A stretch of DNA of 39,090 nt from DAOUJW01 sp034421015 (GTDB lineage Bacteria; Chloroflexota; Dehalococcoidia; Lucifugimonadales; UBA2985): the NCBI GenBank assembly GCA_034421015.1, contig DAOUKT010000014.1, positions 1 through 39,090 on the forward strand, given 5' to 3'. Each line of letters begins with the position of its first letter. The stretch's first letter is position 1. Shown here in pieces: positions 22,384-29,482 of this stretch. The notes under the pieces are model-generated. The model was not told the DNA's origin, did no database searches, and worked only from the letters and a program-made list of their open reading frames with translations. The position numbers were made by a program, and so were the translations under genes.

Positions 22384-22841
22384 CTGTCATTCTGAACGGA
22401 GCCCTTCGGCTACGCTCAGGGTAAACTAAGCGCAGTGAAGAATCCCAAGCGTCTGCTCACAAAGCTACGCCACTCTTATTCTGAATCCTACGGCCACTCT
22501 GCGCTCAGGTCTACCCACTTGGGGTTTTCCGATTCTATCAAGGCAACCTTCTTGTACCGCTTCCATCCCTTTATCTGCTTCTCGCGAGCTATTGCAGAAT
22601 GAACGTCTGTCGTGGTCTCGTAGTACACCAGCCACCGCAGGTTGTACCTGCTTGCAAAGCCGGGGGTTAGCTTGTTCTTGTGCTGGTACATCCTGCGCTG
22701 GAGGTCATTGGTTACGCCGACGTACAGTCTGTGAGTCTCGTTGGTCAGGATGTAGACGAAGTATTCGCGCAAAGACTTTGGATTCTTCACTCCGCTTAGT
22801 TTACCCTGAGCGTAGCCGAAGGGCTCCGTTCAGAATGACAG
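22384..22841. mobile_element. 458-bp element with 62-bp inverted repeats carrying a GIY-YIG gene
   Basis: The left arm 22384-22445 and right arm 22780-22841 are inverted copies of 62 bp that differ at one base (the C of AAGCGCAGTG versus G). Both begin CTGTCATTCTGAACGGAGCC from the outer edge. A related but shorter element without a gene is at 19252-19361. Between the arms lies only the GIY-YIG gene, and its GTG start is inside the right arm. No clear target duplication is seen at the outer edges. It looks like a mobile or mobilised palindromic element. Confidence 0.65.
22488..22790 (-). CDS. GIY-YIG nuclease domain protein, single domain
   Basis: A 100-residue protein consisting almost entirely of a GIY-YIG nuclease domain. 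The FVYILT strand (11-16), RLYVGVTNDLQRRMYQH (21-37, with Tyr23, Gly25 and Arg32) and a catalytic-type Glu70 in IAREKQIKG are all present. It belongs to the small putative-endonuclease group that is frequent in bacteria and often found among repeats. Its role is unverified; DNA processing or element movement are possibilities. The first nine residues MKNPKSLRE read through the flanking repeat arm. The GTG at 22790 is the likely start, although the core domain could also begin from a later codon. Confidence 0.85.
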   Translation of the reverse strand: MKNPKSLREYFVYILTNETHRLYVGVTNDLQRRMYQHKNKLTPGFASRYNLRWLVYYETTTDVHSAIAREKQIKGWKRYKKVALIESENPKWVDLSAEWP

Positions 22842-22855
22842 CCAAGGCGCCCAGA

Positions 22856-23233
22856 CTATGTCTCCAACCACGCCGCCTCCCATTCCGGGTCTTCAGGCTC
22901 GTTGAACCATTGTGACAAGGCCAACGCCGCAAACTCGAATTTGTCCCGGTCGCCGAACACTATCAGATCGTCTCCGTCCCAGTACGCCATGCCGTCCACT
23001 ATCTCCATTGTGCGAACGCTGACGGCGCACACCCGCTGGAGCAGGTCGATCACCCGCTCCTTGTAGTCGGCGAACCGATACGCGTTGAACTTCTCCGCAA
23101 TGGTTGGGTCCCGAGGCTTGCGCTCCTTGTACTGGTCCAGCACCCACTCCAGGGCTGAGCGGCTCCCCAGCCGGTAGCGCCCCGCGCCGGGGCCAATGCC
23201 GGCAGCCCATCCGCTGGGCGAACGCGGGAGTGT
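22856..23233 (-). pseudogene. 3' remnant of a type ISP-like restriction/helicase gene
   Basis: In frame to a TAG at 22856 the sequence encodes RYRLGSRSALEWVLDQY, then RDPTIAEKFNAYRFADYKER, VIDLLQRVCAVSV and a short acidic tail. This block resembles the C-terminal specificity domain of type ISP/Eco57I-like restriction-modification enzymes, large helicase-methylase fusions. Only about 115-125 codons remain; upstream it merges out of frame with the end of the methyltransferase gene, so the helicase and methylase parts have been lost. It sits 15 bp from the GIY-YIG element. It is a remnant rather than an independent gene, though expression as a short protein cannot be excluded. Confidence 0.6.
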
Positions 23234-23243
23234 CACCCCCCGC

Positions 23244-24878
23244 CTACAACATCTGCTGCGACCGCCCCGCCGAGCGGCGACGGCGCGGGGCGCGGCGGAA
23301 GGTAGGCGCGTCCGCGAGGCCCAGACGCGGCACATCCGGCCCGTTGCCATTAAGCAGGTCTCCTATGGTCGCTATCTGCACGCGCGGGTACTGACGGTCA
23401 GGGAAATGCTCCGGCACGTAGAGACCGGCCGCAGCAGCCTCCTGCTCCATTGGACCGGTGGGCGGCTCCAAAGTCACCAGCAGCCCCATCTCCGCCTTCT
23501 CGCGCTCCATGTCGCCCTTGAGCGTTGCGATGACGTTTCGCTGCACGTGGCCGCTCTTCACCTGCACCAGCACTGTCTTCGCCTTGCCGGACTCGTCGTC
23601 GAAGAAGTTGATGTAGCCGTCGACGCCCGCGTCCGCGCCCCTGCGACGGCTGTTGCCCGGGCGCGCGTCTACCAGCCCCAGCGCCCAGTACTCGAACTGG
23701 TATCGCCCGTCATGCTCGCTCTCCGTCGCCAATGCTCGGGCGCTTGCGAGGTCTTGCGGCGCGCCGACCACATCGTACTCGGAGAGTTGTGTTCCGAAGG
23801 TATCGCGTAGACGGTACTTCATCAGGGAAACAGCGATGTGCGTGATGTCGATGCCTATCCACTTTCGCCCCAGGCGCTCCGCAACCGCAAGCGCAGTGCC
23901 GCAGCCGCAGAAAGGGTCGAGCACCACGTCACCCTCGTTGCTGCTCGCCTGGATGATGCGCTCCAGCAGCGCCTCCGGCTTCTGTGTGGGATAGCCGAGG
24001 CGTTCTCTCGACTGCGAGTTGATGGGGCGAATGTCTGTCCAGACGTTCTGCAACGGGGTACCAGGCATCTCGTCCAAATAACGGATGTATTCAGCCGTGC
24101 CACTGGACGTGTAGTGGAGGCGGCCTGCATCATGCAACTCTTGCATACGCTCCTGTGGGTAACGCCAGGTTTTGGTAATCCCGTTCCATTCATACGCATA
24201 TCCACCGCCAGACAAGCCTGTCGCAGTCACGTTGTCTGTCCGGTAGCGCCGTCCTTCAGGAGTCTGGCGCCGGTAATGCGTTCTGATGTACTCCTCGTCG
24301 TATGGCTGAAAGACCCTGTTCCACGCGAACCCGTCATCCTTCACGTGATAGAGGATAATATCGTAGACCCTGCCCATGGTTCGCGCGTCGTTGTGTGATG
24401 AGGTGCGTTTCCAGATAACCGCGCCGCGGAAGTTCCTCACACCCCACACAGCGTCCATCAGCAAGCGGAGGTAATGCCCTGCCGTTGGATCGCAATGGAG
24501 ATAAATGCTGCCCGTCGGCTTGAGGACGCGATGCAACTCCACCATGCGCTGCGCCATCATCGTCAGGTAGGCCATCACGTCATTCTGGCCCAGGAACGAG
24601 CGCATCGCTTGCAACAGGTCTCCCAGTTGCTTTGGTCCTAGAGTCACTACCTCGCGGTACGCCAGCTCCGACTCGATTCCCCAGTGCCACGTGTCGCCGA
24701 AGGCATGTATCTGCGCAGCGGAGCCTTCGCCGCTCGCCTCGCGGAACAGCACGTTGTAGGTGGAGTTGGAGTTGAACGGCGGGTCGAGGTAGATCAGGTC
24801 CACAGACTCGTCGGGCACGTGTTCCCGCAGGATGTCCAGGTTATCGCCGAAGTACAGCTTGTTCTTCCAGACCGCCAT
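23244..24878 (-). CDS. DNA methyltransferase fused to Mrr-like nuclease domain
   Basis: A 544-residue protein with two modules. Residues 1-375 are a beta-class amino-methyltransferase with catalytic DPPF (32-35, in LIYLDPPFNSNSTYN) ahead of the SAM site DPFCGCGT (321-328), plus YPTQKPEALLERII. Residues about 395-500 are a PD-(D/E)XK domain of the Mrr kind, with GADAGVDGYINF (414-425) and VLVQVKSGH (436-444), Asp420, Gln439 and Lys441 being the expected catalytic set. It can methylate and perhaps cleave DNA in one chain. I chose ATG 24878, because AGGAG is six bases upstream and the protein then begins MAVWKNKLYFGDN. The downstream partner gene is reduced to a remnant, so the original system is probably incomplete. 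Confidence 0.85.
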   Translation of the reverse strand: MAVWKNKLYFGDNLDILREHVPDESVDLIYLDPPFNSNSTYNVLFREASGEGSAAQIHAFGDTWHWGIESELAYREVVTLGPKQLGDLLQAMRSFLGQNDVMAYLTMMAQRMVELHRVLKPTGSIYLHCDPTAGHYLRLLMDAVWGVRNFRGAVIWKRTSSHNDARTMGRVYDIILYHVKDDGFAWNRVFQPYDEEYIRTHYRRQTPEGRRYRTDNVTATGLSGGGYAYEWNGITKTWRYPQERMQELHDAGRLHYTSSGTAEYIRYLDEMPGTPLQNVWTDIRPINSQSRERLGYPTQKPEALLERIIQASSNEGDVVLDPFCGCGTALAVAERLGRKWIGIDITHIAVSLMKYRLRDTFGTQLSEYDVVGAPQDLASARALATESEHDGRYQFEYWALGLVDARPGNSRRRGADAGVDGYINFFDDESGKAKTVLVQVKSGHVQRNVIATLKGDMEREKAEMGLLVTLEPPTGPMEQEAAAAGLYVPEHFPDRQYPRVQIATIGDLLNGNGPDVPRLGLADAPTFRRAPRRRRSAGRSQQML

Positions 24879-24967
24879 GCGTCTCCTGTCACAGTGTGTG
24901 AGGATAAGTCGGCATAGTGGAAATATACAACATCGGCGGTAGCCGCGCCATTTGTCGCCCAATACTA

Positions 24968-24996
24968 TTGACCCGCCCTGCGGGATGGTGTATGCT
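24968..24996 (+). promoter_or_regulatory. predicted sigma-70 promoter of the acyl-CoA dehydrogenase gene
   Basis: TTGACC (24968-24973) and TATGCT (24991-24996) with 17-bp spacing give a good match. The expected start, near 25003, lies just inside the nested palindrome at 25001-25043. Confidence 0.65.
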
Positions 24997-25000
24997 ACAG

Positions 25001-25043
25001 CAAATTTGTCAGTCGTACGGGTACGACTGGCGGGTTAAATTTG
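25001..25043 (+). promoter_or_regulatory. nested palindrome at the transcription start, candidate operator
   Basis: The inner inverted repeat CAGTCGTAC/GTACGACTG (25010-25029) has a two-base centre and is enclosed by CAAATTT (25001-25007) and AAATTTG (25037-25043). Its position at about +1 to +40 is where a TetR- or FadR-like repressor would block transcription. It could also form a hairpin in the leader. It lies 34 bp before the ATG. Confidence 0.5.
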
Positions 25044-25076
25044 GGAAGCAAAGGCAAATTTGCAAGGAGGGGACAG

Positions 25077-26321
25077 ATGGATTTTTCCACCCAGTACACG
25101 GCGGAGCAGGAGGAGTTCCGGAAGGAAGTCCGGGCATGGATTGAGGCCAACATTCCGGAGGAGAAGAAGTCTCCCGTGGATCCTGAGGGATTGACCGCGG
25201 GTCAAGAGGGCGATAACGCCGATCTGTACTATTTCTGGAGGGAGAAGCACAAGGAGCTTGCCGAGAAGGGCTGGCTGTACCCCACCTACCCCAAGGAGTA
25301 CGGCGGCGGCGGTCTCACCGGCGAGCACGAGACCATCATTGAAGAGGAGTTCAGCAAGGGCGGAGTCGTACGCGGCTTCACCAACGGCCTGGTCTTCCCT
25401 ACCCTTCTGGTGTGGGGCACCGAGGAGCAGAAGCAGAAGTTCCTCACCCCCCTGCTGAAGGCTGAGAAGATTGCCTTCCAGAACTTCACCGAGCCCAACG
25501 CCGGCTCAGACCTGGCCAGCCTTGAGAGCCGTGCGACCCGCGACGGCGACGACTGGATCATCTCCGGTCAGAAGCAGTTCGTCAGCGGCGCAGGCGTGCC
25601 CGACATCCTCTTCGGCCCCATGGTCACCGACCCCGACGCGCCTCGCCACCGGAACCTGGGCTACTTCCTGATTGAGAACCCTTCCGACGGTCTTCAGATC
25701 GGCCGGATGGGCCTTCTGGGCGGCAGCCGCCAGAACCGCATCTTCATGGACAACGTACGCGTGTCCGGCGGCAACCTCATCGGCGGCGACCACCAGGGCT
25801 GGCAGGTAACCCAGACCACCCTGGAGCAGGAGCACGGCGGCAGGGGCCAGGCGTTCCCTCGTGACGAGGCCCTTGAGAACCTGATGGACTACGTGAAGAA
25901 CACCGACCACGGCGACGGCAAGGTCGGCAGCGACCCGATCGTGCGCCAGAAGGCCATGACCAGCGTCATCAACTCCCACATCAACACGCTGTTCGCCAAG
26001 CGCAACTTCGCGATGTACCAGGCCCGCCAGGAGATGAGCTACCACGGCTCCCAGAGCTCCATGTATCGCAAGTCCTACAACCTGGAGAACGCTCTGCGGC
26101 AGCTGGACATCATGGGCCCCAAGGCCCTCCTGGGCACCGAGGAGCCGGGCGCCCCCTACGGCGGCCACACCGAGGTCAACCAGAGGACCAGCCTCCAGGG
26201 CCTGCACCCGGGCGGCACCGTAGAGGTGCAGAAGGTCATCATCTCTCGCCGGATTGGCATCAGCCGGACGCAGGAGCGGGCCGCTCCCACGCCGTCCACA
26301 GCCACCCAGCACAGCAGCTAG
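25077..26321 (+). CDS. acyl-CoA dehydrogenase family protein (GGT type)
   Basis: A 414-residue flavoenzyme of the acyl-CoA dehydrogenase superfamily, which introduces a double bond between C2 and C3 of acyl-CoA. It has an N-terminal helical domain (about 1-120), the middle FAD-contacting segment AFQNFTEPNAGSDLASL and DDWIISGQKQFVSGAG, and a C-terminal helical domain. Where many family members have the catalytic glutamate in an E-G-T motif, this one reads PGGTVEVQ (Gly379-Gly380-Thr381). This places it with the subgroup that has GGT and uses another residue or a partner subunit. The ATG at 25077 has AAGGAGG upstream. It stands alone behind a strong promoter and a candidate operator. Substrate is unknown; lipid or aromatic acyl-CoA are possibilities. 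Confidence 0.85.
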   Translation: MDFSTQYTAEQEEFRKEVRAWIEANIPEEKKSPVDPEGLTAGQEGDNADLYYFWREKHKELAEKGWLYPTYPKEYGGGGLTGEHETIIEEEFSKGGVVRGFTNGLVFPTLLVWGTEEQKQKFLTPLLKAEKIAFQNFTEPNAGSDLASLESRATRDGDDWIISGQKQFVSGAGVPDILFGPMVTDPDAPRHRNLGYFLIENPSDGLQIGRMGLLGGSRQNRIFMDNVRVSGGNLIGGDHQGWQVTQTTLEQEHGGRGQAFPRDEALENLMDYVKNTDHGDGKVGSDPIVRQKAMTSVINSHINTLFAKRNFAMYQARQEMSYHGSQSSMYRKSYNLENALRQLDIMGPKALLGTEEPGAPYGGHTEVNQRTSLQGLHPGGTVEVQKVIISRRIGISRTQERAAPTPSTATQHSS

Positions 26322-26371
26322 AGACCTTTTCAGAGACGCCTCGCAGTAGGCGTTACTCGGAAGACGTTGGA

Positions 26372-26402
26372 AGAGCGGGGCCTGCAACGTAGGCCCCGCT
26401 CT
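26372..26402 (+). terminator. strong hairpin after the acyl-CoA dehydrogenase gene
   Basis: A perfect 12-bp stem AGAGCGGGGCCT/AGGCCCCGCTCT with loop GCAACGT lies 50 bp after the stop. It is followed by CTATTGG rather than a T tract. Its symmetry and position still make it the best transcript end here. Confidence 0.65.
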
Positions 26403-26458
26403 CTATTGGCAACCACGCGACGCGCAACCCTGCGACCTAACACTGTTACCCTTCATTC

Positions 26459-27019
26459 ATGCGTATTGGCCTGATTGCGGACACCCACCTGCCAACCTCC
26501 ATTCGCGACCCGTGGCCGGAGGTGGCCGAGGCGTTCCTCGGCGTTGACCTCATTCTCCACGCCGGGGACATAGTGTCCCATCGCGTGCTGGACTGGCTGG
26601 AGCGCATCGCCCCGGTGCTGGCCGCGCTGGGCAACAACGACTTCGATATGGACGACCCGCGCGTGAAGCCCACTCACGTCCTGGACATTGAAGGCTGGAG
26701 CCTGGGCCTCCTGCACGACGTCACCTCCGGCGTCCAGCTGGAAAGGCCGGTGGACATCCTGATCAGCGGCCACACCCACTTCGAGCGCCTGGACTACGTC
26801 AACGGCGTGGTGGAGATCAACTCCGGCAGCCCCATCCTGCCCCACCACCAGTCGACGCGGCTGGGCACAGTCGGCATCCTGGACCTGACCGCCGAGCGGC
26901 TGAAGGCGGACATCCTGAGGCTGGGCGACGGCCCAATGGCACGGGGCGAGCTGCTGGTGAACCCCGGCCGGGAGTTGCACCTGGAGGTGCCTCGCAGCGC
27001 GCTGGCAAAGGACGGCTAG
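26459..27019 (+). CDS. YfcE/MJ0936-type metallophosphoesterase
   Basis: A 186-residue single-domain calcineurin-like phosphoesterase. The metal-site motifs appear in order: IADTHLP (Asp8, His10), LHAGDIV, LGNNDF, LLHDV and SGHTHFE. Related enzymes are manganese- or nickel-dependent phosphodiesterases of broad range acting on small substrates or cyclic nucleotides; the physiological substrate is usually unknown. The length and motif set are complete, so activity is expected. It starts at ATG 26459 after the hairpin terminating the previous gene and is convergent with the nucleotidyltransferase gene. Confidence 0.88.
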   Translation: MRIGLIADTHLPTSIRDPWPEVAEAFLGVDLILHAGDIVSHRVLDWLERIAPVLAALGNNDFDMDDPRVKPTHVLDIEGWSLGLLHDVTSGVQLERPVDILISGHTHFERLDYVNGVVEINSGSPILPHHQSTRLGTVGILDLTAERLKADILRLGDGPMARGELLVNPGRELHLEVPRSALAKDG

Positions 27020-27042
27020 AGGTCGCTGCTTAGGTCAGTCAA

Positions 27043-27885
27043 TCACCTGCGACGACCGCCGCGCCCGTCCTGGTCAGGGTCGTTCAGGTTCCTGCGCCGC
27101 AGCACGCTCTCAGCAGTCTCGTCAATGGCGGCGCTGCCCTTGGCGACGGCGGCAACGGGGAACATGGCCTCGGCCTCGCGCAGGTCCTCAACGGTATCGA
27201 CCTCCGTCCACTTGCGGTCTCCCGTGACGTGCACCGCCATGCTGAGGTCACCTCTGGAGACAAGCTCCGCGAACACGGCCTCGTAGAAGGTGTTGGTAAT
27301 GCCGGACTGCACGTACCGGTCGAGGGCCGGAAGGAACCTGTGCGCCATAGTCTCACGGGATAGCGAGTAGATGTTGACGGTCTTGAGCGCGTGGGTGTAG
27401 TCGAAGTCCTCCGACTGCTGGGACTTGAGCGCCATCGACTCTGCCACTCCATCCCGGGCCAGTATCACAGTCCCGTCCATGGGCGGCCTGAACCAGTCCA
27501 CCACCGCAACGTCCGGAAGCCTGCTCTGAGCGATGTCCTCCAGAAGGCCGTCTTCAAATATGAGGTCGCTCTCCAGGAGCAGAATGTCGTCGTCAAGATG
27601 GTTGCGGGCCAGCCACAGGGAGTAGATGTTGTTGGTTTCATCGTAGCGATCGTTGTAGACGTAGGTCAGTTCCAGGTTGCGGAACCCGGGCCCGAACTGG
27701 TACTCCACCTGGTCTCCCCTGTACCCGACGACCACCACGCACTCCCGGAAACCGGCCCTGTCCAGAGACTCAAGCTGCCTCTGCATTATGGGCTTGCCGT
27801 GCAGCCTGACCAGGCACTTCGGCGCCCTGTTGGTGAGGGGCTTCAGCCTGCTCCCCCGGCCGGCGGCAAGAATCACTGCCTTCAT
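27043..27885 (-). CDS. sugar/choline-phosphate-type nucleotidyltransferase
   Basis: A 280-residue NTP transferase. The N-terminal LAAGRGSRLKPLTNRAPKC (6-24) and VRLHGKPIMQRQLE motifs bind the nucleotide; LLLESDLIFEDG holds a metal-binding acidic site; KWTEVDTVEDLREAE is a late motif seen in LicC- and RfbA-like enzymes. The overall form is closest to phosphocholine/phosphoaminoalcohol cytidylyltransferases and small-sugar nucleotidyltransferases. The C-terminal 40 residues are Arg/Gly-rich and disordered. The ATG at 27885 has AGGAGGG upstream and follows the PLP enzyme by 12 bp, so the two act together. The pair may make and activate an aminoalcohol or amino-sugar phosphate for a surface polymer. 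Confidence 0.8.
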   Translation of the reverse strand: MKAVILAAGRGSRLKPLTNRAPKCLVRLHGKPIMQRQLESLDRAGFRECVVVVGYRGDQVEYQFGPGFRNLELTYVYNDRYDETNNIYSLWLARNHLDDDILLLESDLIFEDGLLEDIAQSRLPDVAVVDWFRPPMDGTVILARDGVAESMALKSQQSEDFDYTHALKTVNIYSLSRETMAHRFLPALDRYVQSGITNTFYEAVFAELVSRGDLSMAVHVTGDRKWTEVDTVEDLREAEAMFPVAAVAKGSAAIDETAESVLRRRNLNDPDQDGRGGRRR

Positions 27886-27897
27886 TCCGCGTCCCTC

Positions 27898-28998
27898 CTA
27901 AGTGTACGCCCGCTCCCCGACTGGAATGGTAGAACCAAGCTCCCGCATGGCCTCAATGAGCTCGGCGTTCTCCTCGACGGTCCGGGAAGCGAACCTGACG
28001 AAGCCTTCGCCAAGGCCCTTCTTGCGGCTGCAGTTGTTGATCAGGACGTTGCACTCCCTGAATAGGCGCTCGGTCAACTCTTCACCCGCAATCCCGTCCT
28101 GCAGGCGGCACAGGACGAAGTTCCCCTGGCTGGGATACGGCCGCATGTAGTGCAGTGACTCCAGCCCCGAGTAGAGGACCCGGGTCGCCTCCCGGACCCT
28201 GGCGCACGACTCCAGGTACTCGTCCTGGTACTTGTCGATCTCCTCCAGGAAGAACTGCGCAAGGGAGTTGATGCTCCAGATGGGGACGCTCCTTCGCAGG
28301 GTCTCCACCATCTCCTTGTTCGCGGAGGCGGCGTAGCCCAGCCGAATGCCGGGGATGCCGTAGTTCTTGGAGAGGCTCTTGAGCGCCACCACGTTGGGAA
28401 AGTCGGATAACCTTCCCATTACGGTTGGGGTTGGGATACGGCTGGAGAACTCAAGAAAGGACTCGTCAACCAGGACCAGGTCAAGGCTGCGCAGGGACTC
28501 CAGCAGGTACCAGAGCGCGTCATGTGACAGGAGTGTGCCCGTAGGGTTGTTGGGGTTTATGATGAGCGCGGCGTTGGCCTTGACGCTCAGGGTGTGTCGG
28601 ATAAAATCTTCGACGTCCAGTTCGAAGTTCCCTGTCAGCTGATACGGGCTGACCCGCTTGCCCTGTGCCACGGCGCGATTGACGAACTCGTCGAAAGTCG
28701 GGACCGGCACCGAAAGATGCTCCACGAATCGGTCCGAGATGGCGCTGATGAGCTCACTGGCCCCGTTCCCAACCACCAGTTCCTCGTGGGTCAGACCCAG
28801 GGGCCTGGCGGCCAGAGAGGAGATGTGCCAGTTGGTGGACGGATAGGACTTGACCAGCTGCCTCAACCTGGAGCCCAGGGCGTCAATGAACTCCTGCGGA
28901 GGGAAGTAGGGATTGGTCATGTAGCAGAAGTCCTTGACGTCAAAGCTCCAGAATCCGCCGTACAGCGAAGAGACGTACTTCACGTCCGGTCCGTTCAC
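27898..28998 (-). CDS. HisC/CobD-like PLP-dependent aminotransferase or decarboxylase
   Basis: A 366-residue fold-type I PLP enzyme resembling histidinol-phosphate aminotransferase and threonine-phosphate decarboxylase. Features include NGASELISAI, INPNNPTG, VDESFLEF and the PLP lysine in ALKSLSKNYGIPGIRLGY (Lys211 from this start). Family members transaminate or decarboxylate phosphorylated amino acids. The start is GTG at 28998 with AGGAGG six bases upstream; ATG at 29028 has no such site. With the downstream cytidylyl-type transferase it could produce an aminoalcohol phosphate (for example from phosphoserine) and link it to CMP. This is inference; a plain aminotransferase acting on a sugar or histidinol-like substrate is equally possible. 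Confidence 0.8.
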   Translation of the reverse strand: MNGPDVKYVSSLYGGFWSFDVKDFCYMTNPYFPPQEFIDALGSRLRQLVKSYPSTNWHISSLAARPLGLTHEELVVGNGASELISAISDRFVEHLSVPVPTFDEFVNRAVAQGKRVSPYQLTGNFELDVEDFIRHTLSVKANAALIINPNNPTGTLLSHDALWYLLESLRSLDLVLVDESFLEFSSRIPTPTVMGRLSDFPNVVALKSLSKNYGIPGIRLGYAASANKEMVETLRRSVPIWSINSLAQFFLEEIDKYQDEYLESCARVREATRVLYSGLESLHYMRPYPSQGNFVLCRLQDGIAGEELTERLFRECNVLINNCSRKKGLGEGFVRFASRTVEENAELIEAMRELGSTIPVGERAYT

Positions 28999-29370
28999 AG
29001 CTTTCCTCCTCTCGGAACAGGTAAGCATCTCGGTTTTGCCCTGCCGACCGGCCCTGGAATACGGGATGAGCGCAAGCCGCGCCGCTCAAGGTGAATTGAG
29101 ACCGGAATCAAGCAGGAAAAAGAGTACAGGTCGACTCAGATGGAGAGAGTTATCCGGCGATGGCGGGAGGGAGCTAGCCCTCGCCCGGGAGTAGTCGCTG
29201 CCGGGGATCGAAGAATCCGCCGGGAAGAAAGGTGGACGCGCCAACCGGCCCTTCGCAGCAACCCGCCCTCAGTCGGCTCGTGCAGGCGCTTCCGGCTTGC
29301 GTAGTTCGTACGTTTCTCATGCGCTCTGCACAACCTCCTCTTCAGGAATAGATTGCCGCCATTATCCGGT
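28999..29370 (-). promoter_or_regulatory. long (about 370 nt) leader of the PLP-nucleotidyltransferase operon
   Basis: From the predicted start near 29370 to the GTG at 28998 there is no gene of known type. The RNA has a GTGCAG..CTGCAC stem near its 5' end (about 29332-29279), a GGCGAGGG..CCCTCCCGCC hairpin (about 29182-29160) and a CTCTTTTTCC stretch near 29120. This length and structure would suit an attenuator or riboswitch, but no known aptamer consensus matches by eye. A 48-codon frame (29174-29320) lies inside. Confidence 0.4.
29174..29320 (-). CDS. possible 48-residue leader peptide ORF
   Basis: ATG at 29320 is preceded by AGGAGG at a rather long 13-base spacing. The peptide MRNVRTTQAGSACTSRLRAG continues CCEGPVGASTF and ends LLPGEG. 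Three cysteines, two adjacent, fall mid-peptide. It lies wholly in the 5' leader. It might be a regulatory upstream ORF, but nothing proves that it is translated. Confidence 0.25.
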   Translation of the reverse strand: MRNVRTTQAGSACTSRLRAGCCEGPVGASTFLPGGFFDPRQRLLPGEG

Positions 29371-29376
29371 TGCACA

Positions 29377-29406
29377 ATCCTATTATTCGCACAGGAAGTT
29401 TGTCAA
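29377..29406 (-). promoter_or_regulatory. predicted promoter of the PLP-nucleotidyltransferase operon
   Basis: On the minus strand a perfect TTGACA (29401-29406) and TAGGAT (29377-29382) have 18-bp spacing in an AT-rich stretch. The expected start is near 29370, about 370 nt upstream of the GTG at 28998. The region 29407-29482 holds only the end of the reductase transcript. Confidence 0.6.
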
Positions 29407-29482
29407 GATGGACGGTTGAGAAGGCATATCGACGTAAAGCAGTCCTTGTCTGGCGCAAATGCGAATCGCGCGGCAGGGTCCC

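Noticed and set aside
24968..25043. Shared divergent promoter controlling both the methyltransferase and acyl-CoA dehydrogenase genes.
   Set aside because: Only the plus-strand promoter is convincing; minus-strand matches upstream of 24878 are weak.
27043..28998. Cobalamin side-chain genes (CobD plus CobY).
   Set aside because: The nucleotidyltransferase resembles LicC/RfbA types more than CobY, and no other cobalamin gene is present.
28999..29370. Known riboswitch (cobalamin, SAM, c-di-GMP) or T-box in the leader.
   Set aside because: None of the conserved core motifs of those classes could be found by reading both strands.
29136..29375. A 79-codon minus-strand frame in the leader of the PLP operon.
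   Set aside because: It spans the predicted transcription start, lacks a ribosome site, and its product is an Arg-rich string typical of random high-GC frames.
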